The notes beneath the pieces were generated by a model, which made no database searches, was not told the DNA's origin, and was given only the letters and a program-made list of their open reading frames with translations. Below, piece after piece: positions 1 to 8,393 of a DNA stretch of 59,666 nt (position 1 is its first letter; the number at the start of each line of letters is the position of its first letter). Position numbers and translations under genes: made by a program. Origin of the DNA: a virus; IMG/VR virus record IMGVR_UViG_3300034152_000748, positions 1 through 59,666 of that record. One strand, written 5' to 3'.

Positions 1-194
1 GGCCTTGGTTTATGTGTTAAATGTTATAAACAACAGTCCATTTCTGTCCATCGAGTATGACCTCAAGCTTAGGGTATGCCATTACCCCTCCTGAACCAGT
101 GCATATAGCAGCTCAGGCTGATAGACTTTTACCATCTACCACAGGTGCATTGATAAAGATGTTTTTTATAACATTTAACACATAAACCAAGGCC
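1..194. repeat. 30-bp perfect inverted repeat at left edge
   Basis: Bases 1-30 are the exact reverse complement of bases 165-194. The right arm, read on the minus strand, encodes the peptide GLGLCVKCYK of the zinc-knuckle ORF at 129-353, and the left arm encodes the same peptide on the plus strand. The arms are separated by 134 bases. The left arm runs to the window edge, so it may be longer. A fold-back of this kind can be a genuine inverted duplication, but it is also the usual signature of an amplification or assembly chimera at a contig end. Confidence 0.85.
17..82 (-). pseudogene. 5' fragment of a structural gene broken by the inverted repeat
   Basis: An ATG at 82 follows a strong ribosome binding site (GGAGGGG, 3-4 nt upstream) and opens a frame beginning MAYPKLEVILDGQKWTVV. 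The frame enters the inverted-repeat arm at base 30 and stops at 17-19, giving only 21 codons. The beginning looks like the start of a virion protein and fits the next gene of this tail cluster. The early stop coincides with the fold-back arm, so I read this as the start of a longer gene whose continuation is lost or replaced at the window edge. A real micro-protein is possible but less likely. Confidence 0.35.
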
Positions 195-353
195 TACATG
201 TGGTAAAGAAATTGTACCACATTTAGTACATCCATCATAATCCATCGACCATCTATTTCCAGAAGTATAACTAGCTAGTCCTCTTCTATTATGACCACGT
301 ATATATTTATTATTAATCCTTACCAATTTTCCACATCCGCATTTACATAACAT
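129..353 (-). CDS. Small zinc-knuckle protein related to phage HNH-type endonuclease accessory domains
   Basis: This 74-residue ORF is cysteine-rich: C3, C5, C7, then paired CxxC motifs at C42/C45 and C58/C61, and C69/C71. The opening pattern C-x-C-G-C-G followed by N-K-Y-x-x-G-H-N is one I associate with the N-terminal zinc finger of phage HNH or other homing endonucleases. No H-N-H or other nuclease core is present, so it is either a solo DNA-binding finger or what remains of a longer mobile endonuclease gene. It sits between fibre genes, where free-standing homing genes often land. It may be non-functional. Part of it is duplicated in the inverted repeat at the window edge. Confidence 0.55.
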   Translation of the reverse strand: MLCKCGCGKLVRINNKYIRGHNRRGLASYTSGNRWSMDYDGCTKCGTISLPHVGLGLCVKCYKKHLYQCTCGRW

Positions 354-411
354 TTTTTAACGCCTATCCAATTTATTATAATTAAACTTAAAACTCATTA
401 ATATAACTTAA

Positions 412-2004
412 CTAACTGTAATCATAGTACATTCTTTTGTTAATGGAACTATTTGCTCCTGTTTCGCTTGATCCTAATTTTATATTCATCCATATAGGAT
501 CACTCATTAAACCAACATTACCGATAGACTCAGAATTATCAGCGTCAGAAACCACACTTAAATTATCTTCAGTAGAATGCAAATAAGTCGGAGGGGTGTC
601 GCTGTCTATGTCTGCCGCGGCTATATTTGGATACCACTCAACCCCATTGGTTGGAGAAGTTCCTGCAGTATTAGACGGCCCGACCGTTCCGAATCTAAAT
701 TTAGTATCGTTATTGCCTGAATTGTGATGACTAAAACTACCGTGAGACTGTAACCCAAATTTAACAGTAGACATTTCAACAGCTCCTGAATATATTTCAA
801 ACATTACACACTTTACATCAGACTCCGTTGACACAGTCACATTCCCATAACTAATAGTACTTATATCATATGCAGAAGGGGCTGGGGCGGAGCACATTAC
901 TTTAAATTCATCTCCGGCACCCAAAGTTCCGGAATCAAATTTTATATACAATCCCCTAGAACCCAATCTAGTATAGGCAGTGTCAGATTGAATGGGACTA
1001 CTGTTATTGTCTCCTCTATCAGACGCCCAGGTGTAGTATGCAGTACCAACAGCTGCGGAAGCATTTGTCCCTTCTGCGTAATCTGGTTTATAACATACAA
1101 TAGTCCAAGCAGGGCTGCACGTGTTAAACACCGCGTCGCTAAACTTAACCATAAGCCCATAAGCACCTACATAATGCCAACAATCAGGATACAACAATTC
1201 AGTTGAAACCGTGCTATCATCTCCGGCAGTTGAAGTCCACGACATTGTTGGAACGTTTCCAGTGCCAGCCCCCATGGTAGTGCCGTTGGTAACATCTATT
1301 GAAATGACGTATGTAATGTCTGCACTGGCATTAAAAACCCCACCGGTGGTAAAAGTGCCAGCATACGAATTCGTTCCTCCTTTGCTTGGCGTTCCTATTC
1401 CTCTCGTAGCCTCATGATCATTTGTTATGACTATTTTATAGCATTCGTCAAGAAAACCGTAATAAGTTCCTGAAACGGAAACGTTGCCAGCAAATGTGTA
1501 TGCACCACCACCAGGAAATTTAGCATCCAAACCACCCAACTCATACTTAGATCCCCAACCCAAAGTAGGGCCTACGTCATTGGTTCCGCTGGACACGACA
1601 ACAGCGGCTCCAGAACCTAAATCACCAGAATAAATTTTAAACCTAAAACCAAAGTCATCATAATCGCTGGCATTGTTTAACCTATAAGCATTCTCCCACC
1701 TACAAATGGCATTTTTCCATTTTTCATCTGTTTTGCCAGCTATGTTGTGCAATTTTTCAGTAATGTCTTTCGCTATGAATCTTGGATCTAAATTGCTACC
1801 AGAATACAAAGTAATGTAAGGCGCGCTTTCTCCGCCTATGCTTAAATGCAATCTGTTAGCGTTAGCCCCTATTGTGAATGTGTCGGAGACTGCTGCGGTG
1901 CCTATGCTATAAGCCCTTGTCCCTTTACATCCATTGTCTCCATCGCCCGCGACCCCACACGCCGACGTGGAATACTGTACCCATCTTGTTGAAGCAGCGC
2001 ACAT
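412..2004 (-). CDS. Tail fibre or receptor-binding-like virion protein
   Basis: This 530-residue, Ser/Thr/Gly-rich, beta-strand-rich protein has no hydrophobic signal and starts at an ATG with AAGGAGG upstream. Its first 200 residues follow the same plan as the two paralogous tail proteins at 8394-9347 and 10409-11386: a beta segment, a helical stretch containing an A-Y-R-x-x-x-A-like motif, then a beta segment ending near a conserved leucine-glycine. The C-terminal half consists of repeated Tyr/Trp-containing beta segments typical of externally exposed fibre or adhesin domains. Inferred role: a distal or side fibre subunit that contacts the host surface. No catalytic motif was recognised. 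It is the last long gene before the left edge. Confidence 0.6.
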   Translation of the reverse strand: MCAASTRWVQYSTSACGVAGDGDNGCKGTRAYSIGTAAVSDTFTIGANANRLHLSIGGESAPYITLYSGSNLDPRFIAKDITEKLHNIAGKTDEKWKNAICRWENAYRLNNASDYDDFGFRFKIYSGDLGSGAAVVVSSGTNDVGPTLGWGSKYELGGLDAKFPGGGAYTFAGNVSVSGTYYGFLDECYKIVITNDHEATRGIGTPSKGGTNSYAGTFTTGGVFNASADITYVISIDVTNGTTMGAGTGNVPTMSWTSTAGDDSTVSTELLYPDCWHYVGAYGLMVKFSDAVFNTCSPAWTIVCYKPDYAEGTNASAAVGTAYYTWASDRGDNNSSPIQSDTAYTRLGSRGLYIKFDSGTLGAGDEFKVMCSAPAPSAYDISTISYGNVTVSTESDVKCVMFEIYSGAVEMSTVKFGLQSHGSFSHHNSGNNDTKFRFGTVGPSNTAGTSPTNGVEWYPNIAAADIDSDTPPTYLHSTEDNLSVVSDADNSESIGNVGLMSDPIWMNIKLGSSETGANSSINKRMYYDYS

Positions 2005-2026
2005 AACCTATACCTCCTTAACATTT

Positions 2027-2635
2027 CTAATCATTTGGATTTTCTACTGTAAAACTAAAACTAAAATCAGACAACTCGTTTCCATGATAATCACGCACCC
2101 CAGAAATGATTATAGTGTAAGTGCCATCATAAAAAAACGTCTTGCTCTGTGGAAAAATTGAAACCCCCAAATCAACGTATTCAACTGGATTTATTGACGC
2201 CCCCAAATCCTTTAGGGATAAATCTCTTGTAACAAAATAATAAGCGTCAGTTGACGTGTTTGAACAACGCGCCAAATTAGAAGCGCTCATCCAAATGTCT
2301 ATTTTGTTTCCAGGACCCCAGTCAACGTAATCATCAAAGTCAATGTCATAACCATACAACAAGCTGTATGACTCTTCTTCAACGTCTCCGTTCAAATTCT
2401 GAGCGTGAGCGACATACGTTAGATAACCGTCGCTATAAAAACCGCCTGGATCATAAAACATTCTTTGACCATCCACTATGCCAGAAAACGTAACTGGAAC
2501 TTGCTGTCCGTCAACCAAAAAATAACTGTTGGAAACGTCGATTCCATAAACATTGTCCGTTATATCAACCCAGGCAACAGCAGAAGCAGTTGTAAACGCT
2601 CCAGTTTCTAAGAAAAAGTTGCCTATGTTTAACAT
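2027..2635 (-). CDS. Beta-rich virion protein with C-terminal Ig-like strand pattern
   Basis: This 202-residue protein opens with a short beta segment. It ends with a pattern of the bacterial Ig-like (SbsA/Big_5) type: a V-D-L-G-V-S-I-F-P strand, then G-T-Y-T-I-I-I-S-G, then F-S-F-S-F-T-V. The same kind of domain occurs at the end of the 898-residue protein encoded just upstream in transcription and in the protein at 7881-8384. This suggests that the genes share a modular fibre plan and may assemble together. The ATG at 2635 follows GAGG. No enzyme motif is visible. Placement in the fibre cluster is the main support for the functional guess. Confidence 0.55.
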   Translation of the reverse strand: MLNIGNFFLETGAFTTASAVAWVDITDNVYGIDVSNSYFLVDGQQVPVTFSGIVDGQRMFYDPGGFYSDGYLTYVAHAQNLNGDVEEESYSLLYGYDIDFDDYVDWGPGNKIDIWMSASNLARCSNTSTDAYYFVTRDLSLKDLGASINPVEYVDLGVSIFPQSKTFFYDGTYTIIISGVRDYHGNELSDFSFSFTVENPND

Positions 2636-2665
2636 CTTTTACCTCTATTATACACAGTTACTTTA

Positions 2666-5362
2666 CTAACCATGCCTATAAATTATTGGGGTTATGACTA
2701 AGTTGCGTCTTTTTCCTCCTATGTACACCACCAAGCTGTCAACGTCCACCCCGTTTCCAATTCCGTACACTTGAAAAGATATGTCTCTGTTGTATCTATA
2801 AACACCTCTGTTGCACAAACCGGGGGAATAGTTGTCTCTGTCAAACCACGGAGCAACACTGCTTATACAATAAAACCTCCAAGAATCCTGCAATAAATTT
2901 TCATTGTCTGACAAATCTCTTGCCATCACGGAAATTTCAATCACGTCCTCATAATTAAAATCATTTATAGGATCATAAGAAACATGATATCCTCCTGAAA
3001 CAGTGGTTGTGGAAAAACTATTTACCCCCCTGTGGTTGACAAACAACTCCAGAGTGCTTAAATCAACCCCAGTGCCTGTGTCTATTATGTCAAACTCTAT
3101 GTTGGCGTCTATTGGAACGTTATACTCTTCCCTAGACGGATCCTCGTTTATTATATATGGTTTATTGTAATCTTGAATGACTCTGAACCAATAATCCAAA
3201 ACTATTAAATTGGGCACGGGGGCAGTGTCGTATATTTCTATGTGAACGTACACCATGGCATTGTGATGAAATGTCCATGTGTTTATCCAGTTAAAGACTA
3301 CCCCATTTATCCCGCCTGCGTCAAAAGTCGTTACATCCCCATCGCTTGTTATGTCAACCCAACCCGAATCACCTGCATAAGAAACCTCTCTTATTTTAAA
3401 AACTAAAGTTGAAGGGTTCAAACTGGTTACAAAAGGCCTAAGCCTTATCCAAATTCGAGTGTTTACTGGATTCTTCTCCGACCAAAACTCGGGTATGGCG
3501 TCAGTGACAAAAGTGAATTGATCCAAATCAACAGTGTCTTTGTTGTTGTCGTCATCCAAATGCCTGCTGATGAGTACCTGATCCACATCCTTTATCCCCT
3601 CATAAGGGCCTTTTTGCTGGATGCGTTGCTCAATTGGGGTGTCGTCAAAACCTTGCATTATGAAAGCGTAAACTTCAGGATAATTTGGATCTTCAAAATC
3701 ATGAAAAAACGGTATAATAATCTGCCTTAACGACTGGTTCACGCTCTGCAATTGCCCAACCGAATCTACGCGTCCAAAATTTTCTACCCCAGACGCCAAA
3801 CAATGCAAATTGCCAACAGCGGAAAATTCCTTATCTTGAAACACCACTCCGGCCACTTCTGAAAATTCAGCGTACGACTGTATGTAAATTCCATCCCAAA
3901 CATACTGACTTCCAGTTTCCAAACTTGATCCATCCGCCCTAACCGTTATTTCATTCATTCCAGTGTAAGAATCTCCTGCTTCAAAATCCACTGTCACAAC
4001 CCCATTGGAGTCAGTCAAACCATATCCAGTGGGTGGATCAAAATCAGAATCTGGATCCCCTGATTTATAAAAATAAACGTTCTTGTTCAACAACCCTACA
4101 TTAAACTGATCCCTAACTATGGCCGTAAGAGTTATGTCGTCGCTGTTTAAAACCAAAGAACGTGGGTGACAATAAACAGTAACGCTCATAGTGTATGGAA
4201 CTACACTGTCTTTTTGATAATTATATGAACCCCACTCATATAAAGTCTTGTTTCCATCATCATCTCTTTTTACTGTTCTATCTTGCAATCTGTACAAAGC
4301 GTTTCCAAGAAAATCAATGTCATAGACAATTATATCAGTAACTTCATCAGGCTGCACATTGTTAAGAGTCTGTGATTTTAGCAAGGAATAATCATGATTA
4401 ACGTCAGAAGTCAACATGTTGTTGCTTCTAACAAACGACAACGCAGAATAAACCTCATTCCATGCAGAAGCGTCCACGCCTTTGTAAACTCCACTGACGT
4501 CATGCTCTATCAACGAACCTGAAGTAGTTGGATCCAACCTAAAAAGAGTTCCATAATCAGATAAATAATCACCTTCTTCTGTAACGTCACTCATGTCTTG
4601 TTCGGGATCGCTAAATAAAAACCAATCCTTAAACACTGTTACAGGATCGCCAGACAAATATTCATAACCCGTTGGGTTGACAAAATCTATCCCAGAAACA
4701 GTTAAATCATTTCCAGCCACCGAGATCACGCAAACATATTCTAAAGCCCCTGGATTATCCACGTCATTGCTTGGGCCCAACATCACAACGTCATGTTGTT
4801 CTATTCCAGAACTGTCAGAAACCGGAACAACCCCAGTTCCGCTGGCAGTGTTACTTGCAAAAGAAGTTTCAATGTTTTCCACAGACAATGAACGAGAGTT
4901 TATAAAATAATCTTCGTCGCTTCTTTTTATGACAGTGTCTTGTAGCTCAAGTCTTTGACTTGATTCGTTTGACTTCCATTTTCTAACTACGTTTGCGTAA
5001 TGGGAATAATCTTGACCAGATCCGCCACAAACAGGACAATTGTCATACTCATCAGTTCCAACAACGACCTCTTCCCCACAATTTTCACAATAAGCGGCCT
5101 CATAATTTTCCAAAGTAAAGAAGGTAAGCCCGTCACTTATTGTGTCAAGACCTGTTGGACCAACGTACACAAGAGATTTTATAGCCTCTATGTTCAATTC
5201 AACGACACCGGTTGGATAAAACGTGTAAGATCTAATCAAAGATCCGCTGTCGTTTTTCACATTCATTAAGGCTTCGGTACCGCTTGTGTCCACGCTGCAA
5301 CATGTTCCTGTTTGCGGACCGATGCAAAAATTAGATTCTTGAACTTCTATGTTTTCATACAT
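2666..5362 (-). CDS. Large tail fibre protein with zinc ribbon, invasin-type Ig domain and C-terminal Ig domains
   Basis: This 898-residue protein shares its N-terminal plan with the two smaller paralogs at 5380-6633 and 6643-7869: an opening Y-E-N-I-x-V motif, an F-x-T-L-E strand, and a segment ending in Y-N-Y-Q. Unlike them it carries a zinc-ribbon insertion, C92-x2-C95 and C109-x2-C112. At about residues 400-490 comes a Big_1 (invasin-like) Ig domain, marked by T-A-I-V-R-D-Q-F and a G-V-V-T-V-D-F strand, followed by an unrecognised segment and at least one SbsA-like Ig domain (around N-V-P-I-D-A-N-I-E-F-D). The start is an ATG about 9 nt after GGGAAGG. Likely an extended side-tail fibre that holds adhesive domains away from the tail. 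Confidence 0.65.
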   Translation of the reverse strand: MYENIEVQESNFCIGPQTGTCCSVDTSGTEALMNVKNDSGSLIRSYTFYPTGVVELNIEAIKSLVYVGPTGLDTISDGLTFFTLENYEAAYCENCGEEVVVGTDEYDNCPVCGGSGQDYSHYANVVRKWKSNESSQRLELQDTVIKRSDEDYFINSRSLSVENIETSFASNTASGTGVVPVSDSSGIEQHDVVMLGPSNDVDNPGALEYVCVISVAGNDLTVSGIDFVNPTGYEYLSGDPVTVFKDWFLFSDPEQDMSDVTEEGDYLSDYGTLFRLDPTTSGSLIEHDVSGVYKGVDASAWNEVYSALSFVRSNNMLTSDVNHDYSLLKSQTLNNVQPDEVTDIIVYDIDFLGNALYRLQDRTVKRDDDGNKTLYEWGSYNYQKDSVVPYTMSVTVYCHPRSLVLNSDDITLTAIVRDQFNVGLLNKNVYFYKSGDPDSDFDPPTGYGLTDSNGVVTVDFEAGDSYTGMNEITVRADGSSLETGSQYVWDGIYIQSYAEFSEVAGVVFQDKEFSAVGNLHCLASGVENFGRVDSVGQLQSVNQSLRQIIIPFFHDFEDPNYPEVYAFIMQGFDDTPIEQRIQQKGPYEGIKDVDQVLISRHLDDDNNKDTVDLDQFTFVTDAIPEFWSEKNPVNTRIWIRLRPFVTSLNPSTLVFKIREVSYAGDSGWVDITSDGDVTTFDAGGINGVVFNWINTWTFHHNAMVYVHIEIYDTAPVPNLIVLDYWFRVIQDYNKPYIINEDPSREEYNVPIDANIEFDIIDTGTGVDLSTLELFVNHRGVNSFSTTTVSGGYHVSYDPINDFNYEDVIEISVMARDLSDNENLLQDSWRFYCISSVAPWFDRDNYSPGLCNRGVYRYNRDISFQVYGIGNGVDVDSLVVYIGGKRRNLVITPIIYRHG

Positions 5363-5379
5363 TAAACCAAACCTTCCCT

Positions 5380-6633
5380 TTAATCATATTGTGTTACAAT
5401 GGCTTCTATTGTAACCGTCGCGGGAGTAATTCCTGCCACATAATAACTTTCTGAGACCCCAGAGGAGTCAGTGTAAACTTCTGTGTACAACATGTAACCA
5501 ACGCTGTCGTTGTCATAAAAACTCACCGGCTTTAACACAGAAGGCTGTGCGTATTGATCGTGCACAGAAGCCGTTATTTTTGATTTATTCATGCCCGTGG
5601 CCGGCAAAATAGTGGGGTAAGCCCCCACAGTTATAGAATCAATGAAGTTTCTTATAGGAGACATTTGATAATTGTAATTCGACCATGAATAGTCAGAACC
5701 ATAATACATGGCTTTTTTCTGCAACCTATAAACGCTCCCACCATAAACAACCAAATCATATATTGGGTAAACGTCAAAACCGTCCGAACTTAAATTGTCC
5801 ATAGTCATCACGCAATAAGTGGAAAAAGGATCTGAGTAAACATTTAAAAATTTTAAATTCGTCGCCTTAACGTAAATCAAAGAGTTTACGGTTCCAACAT
5901 GCGATATCTCAGTAGTCTTGGCAAACGTGCAAGCCAGCACGTTTTTGTATTCACTGTCAGCAAATTTCTCAATGTAATCTCCAGACTCAGAATCAAATTT
6001 ATACAAAGCCCCAGCATCCGCTTCCACGTTGTAATTATTGAACAACCAAATATATTTATTGAAATTAACCTTATCCCCACTTTCATAATCATACGCAGTT
6101 GGGGAAGACAACCCTATGTAATCCCCTCCTATGGAACCGGTGATAGTCACCTGTTCGTAATATCCGTTAGAATTTGGGCCCAAAGTAAAAACAGTTCCTG
6201 AAGTAACAATGTCGCAATCATCATAATAATGATTTACCCTAACGTAATTGCTGCCTCCTGAGACGTCAACGGAGAAAGACGTGTGATAATGTTCCAAAGT
6301 GAAAGCGTCAGAATCGTATCTATGGCCCGAACCGCTGTACGTTAAATTTATTTCATTTTCCAACTCGCAAAAATAATTGTTTATTCTCCATTTTTTTATC
6401 AACAAATCATAGTCAACACGATAACCGTCTTGCAAAGTCCAAAAATAAAAACCGTCGTACTCCAAACTTTTAACTGGCCTGTTGCCCAACGAATCTTTTA
6501 TCACGTACAAAAACACCCGTTCACCGTCAGAGGTTTTTTCTATTAAACAATTGGAAGTCCTGTCAAATTCATAGAAGTAACCATTTGCCACGGTCATGTG
6601 CGGATCTGAAACATTTATGTTTTCATAAGCCAT
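5380..6633 (-). CDS. Tail fibre protein with C-terminal Big_1 domain (paralog 2)
   Basis: This 417-residue protein is a tandem paralog of the next upstream gene (6643-7869). Both share M-x-Y-E-N-I-N at the start, D-S-D-A-F-T-x-E-H-Y-H near residue 110, a T-L-G-P-N-x-N-G strand, L-F-N-N-Y near residue 200, and Y-N-Y-Q shortly before the C-terminal Ig domain. The final 85 residues form an invasin-like Big_1 domain (strand I-T-A-S-V-H-D-Q-Y). Big_1 domains act as rigid spacers or carbohydrate-facing modules in bacterial adhesins and are common in phage fibres. The ATG follows GAGG. Tandem duplication followed by divergence suggests selection for receptor range. Confidence 0.65.
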   Translation of the reverse strand: MAYENINVSDPHMTVANGYFYEFDRTSNCLIEKTSDGERVFLYVIKDSLGNRPVKSLEYDGFYFWTLQDGYRVDYDLLIKKWRINNYFCELENEINLTYSGSGHRYDSDAFTLEHYHTSFSVDVSGGSNYVRVNHYYDDCDIVTSGTVFTLGPNSNGYYEQVTITGSIGGDYIGLSSPTAYDYESGDKVNFNKYIWLFNNYNVEADAGALYKFDSESGDYIEKFADSEYKNVLACTFAKTTEISHVGTVNSLIYVKATNLKFLNVYSDPFSTYCVMTMDNLSSDGFDVYPIYDLVVYGGSVYRLQKKAMYYGSDYSWSNYNYQMSPIRNFIDSITVGAYPTILPATGMNKSKITASVHDQYAQPSVLKPVSFYDNDSVGYMLYTEVYTDSSGVSESYYVAGITPATVTIEAIVTQYD

Positions 6634-6642
6634 TTTTAACCT

Positions 6643-7869
6643 CTATGATTGTTGCACAGTGGCAGTTATTGTCACTTGCCTAGCGTCTGTTCCAGAAGTG
6701 TACACAGTCGTAACTTGTCCTTCAGAATTGGTTCCCGGACTGGAAGGTGACAAACCTCCAACAGGGTCGTCTTCAGTGAAATTCACTGCTCGACCAGACA
6801 CAGGTTGTCTAAACTGATCCCTAACGGTAGCCGTTATAGTAGAAGTGCTAATTCCATTGGCGGCTATAACTCCAGGAGAAGCTGATATGGCAATGGAAGC
6901 AACAAAAGAGTGCAAAGCCCCCAATTGATAATTGTAATTGGTCCATGATTGAGGAGTTCCGTAATAAACAGCTTGGGTTTGCAGTCTATAAACGTTTTCT
7001 CCGTCAATGACCAAATCATAAACAACAATGACCGTGTTGTCGCTTTTCACGTTGTCCATAGCCATGGAACCGTAATATGACATGTCGGATATATTGACAA
7101 ACAACAAGTTGGACGCTTTCACATAACAAAGAGCCTCCACCTCCCCATAGTCGGTGAACACGTCCACCGAATGAAAAGTGGTTGACTTGACGTCCTTGAA
7201 TTCCCCTCCCTCAGTTTTGGACACATATGATCCGTCATAAGCGTCTATTTTGTACAACGCACCTGTTGAACTGTCAACTCCATCGTAATTGTTGAACAAC
7301 CACACGTAGTTGTAGAATTGAAAATCGTCGGCGTCAACGTAGTTGTAAGACGTGCCACTAACCAAAGTAACCCTGTCTGAATAAATGTTTTGAACCTGTC
7401 TGGTTTCAAATTCCCCATTTGTGTTTGGCCCCAAAGTAACTTCCATCCCAGCAGACAGTTGGGAAGTGAAATCATCATACACATACACAACGCTGGTTCC
7501 TGAAGAAGTGGTTCCGCTTATTGTTGAATGATAATGTTCAACCGTAAACGCGTCGGAATCGTACAAGTGCACCCCAGCCTCATACATGGTAAAAGTTTCT
7601 TTCAATTTGCATATGTAATTCTCTATTCGCCACCTGCGTATGTACGCTGTTTCGTCGTCACCTTCTTTCTCCAAAGTCCAAAAATTTACGCCGTCATGTT
7701 CAGTGCTGACTATCTCATGCTCCAACACAGTGTCCAATGGATATGAAAACGCCGTTGTTCCATCATCAGTCTTTTGAAACAACACGTCCCCGATCTCATC
7801 AAACGAATAAAAATAACCGCTGTAAAAAGTAAAATTTGGATTTTCCAAATTTATATTTTCATAAGACAT
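6643..7869 (-). CDS. Tail fibre protein with C-terminal Big_1 domain (paralog 1)
   Basis: This 408-residue protein is the first of three related fibre genes in transcription order. The N-terminal 320 residues are beta-rich with aromatic motifs (F-W-T-L-E, L-F-N-N-Y, Y-N-Y-Q) and contain no transmembrane helix. The C-terminal 85 residues form a Big_1 invasin-like Ig domain, recognisable by T-I-T-A-T-V-R-D-Q-F and then G-Q-V-T-T-V-Y. The ATG at 7869 is preceded by AAGGAGCG. The gap to the next paralog is 9 nt, so the group is surely co-transcribed. Function is inferred from domain content and position. Confidence 0.65.
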   Translation of the reverse strand: MSYENINLENPNFTFYSGYFYSFDEIGDVLFQKTDDGTTAFSYPLDTVLEHEIVSTEHDGVNFWTLEKEGDDETAYIRRWRIENYICKLKETFTMYEAGVHLYDSDAFTVEHYHSTISGTTSSGTSVVYVYDDFTSQLSAGMEVTLGPNTNGEFETRQVQNIYSDRVTLVSGTSYNYVDADDFQFYNYVWLFNNYDGVDSSTGALYKIDAYDGSYVSKTEGGEFKDVKSTTFHSVDVFTDYGEVEALCYVKASNLLFVNISDMSYYGSMAMDNVKSDNTVIVVYDLVIDGENVYRLQTQAVYYGTPQSWTNYNYQLGALHSFVASIAISASPGVIAANGISTSTITATVRDQFRQPVSGRAVNFTEDDPVGGLSPSSPGTNSEGQVTTVYTSGTDARQVTITATVQQS

Positions 7870-7880
7870 GTTAACGCTCC

Positions 7881-8384
7881 TTAATCATAAGTGTCATAAA
7901 CCCTGCGTTCAGGCAACCATTTTAACTTATAAACGTATGGGTCTCCAGTAATATCCACTTCAGAAGTTATATCAAATTCTTGCGCTCCGTTGTCAAAAGT
8001 CACTCTCATGTTGGAAAGATCCATGCCTGCGGAAGGCAAATCCTCCTTTAAAGTGACAAGCACTTGAGATCCGATTGACACGTCATTTCCTATTGGCGAA
8101 AACTCATGAACATACGGTGACTCCTTATCCAAAACAGTAGGAGTCCAGTCAATGTAAGAGGACAATTCAGACAACGCTTGTTCTATCGCCTCATCCAAAT
8201 CTTCAACGGAAACGTTGTGTATTTTCCTACTCATTTCCACCCCGCCGGTTCCAGAATGGGTGGTGCCAACGTCCAATGTCCAAAAGTGCTCTCCTTTCTC
8301 ACCCTTTATCACGAAATAACGCAAACTTATGTTGAACTTCACTGCCTTTGTGTAGTTTAAACTGTTTTTTACATACACTTCCAT
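7881..8384 (-). CDS. Small Ig-like virion protein
   Basis: I place the start at the ATG at 8384, with AGGTG 6 nt upstream, giving 167 residues. A GTG three codons earlier is possible but badly spaced from any ribosome binding site. The N-terminal half contains strands and an acidic helix (about residues 65-85). The C-terminal half resembles an Ig-like (SbsA/Big_5) domain: S-P-I-G-N-D-V-S-I-G-S-Q-V-L-V-T then a V-T-F-D-N-G strand. It sits between a paralogous tail protein and the Big_1 fibre series and may be a fibre adaptor. No enzymatic motif was seen. Confidence 0.5.
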   Translation of the reverse strand: MEVYVKNSLNYTKAVKFNISLRYFVIKGEKGEHFWTLDVGTTHSGTGGVEMSRKIHNVSVEDLDEAIEQALSELSSYIDWTPTVLDKESPYVHEFSPIGNDVSIGSQVLVTLKEDLPSAGMDLSNMRVTFDNGAQEFDITSEVDITGDPYVYKLKWLPERRVYDTYD

Positions 8385-8393
8385 AACGCACAC

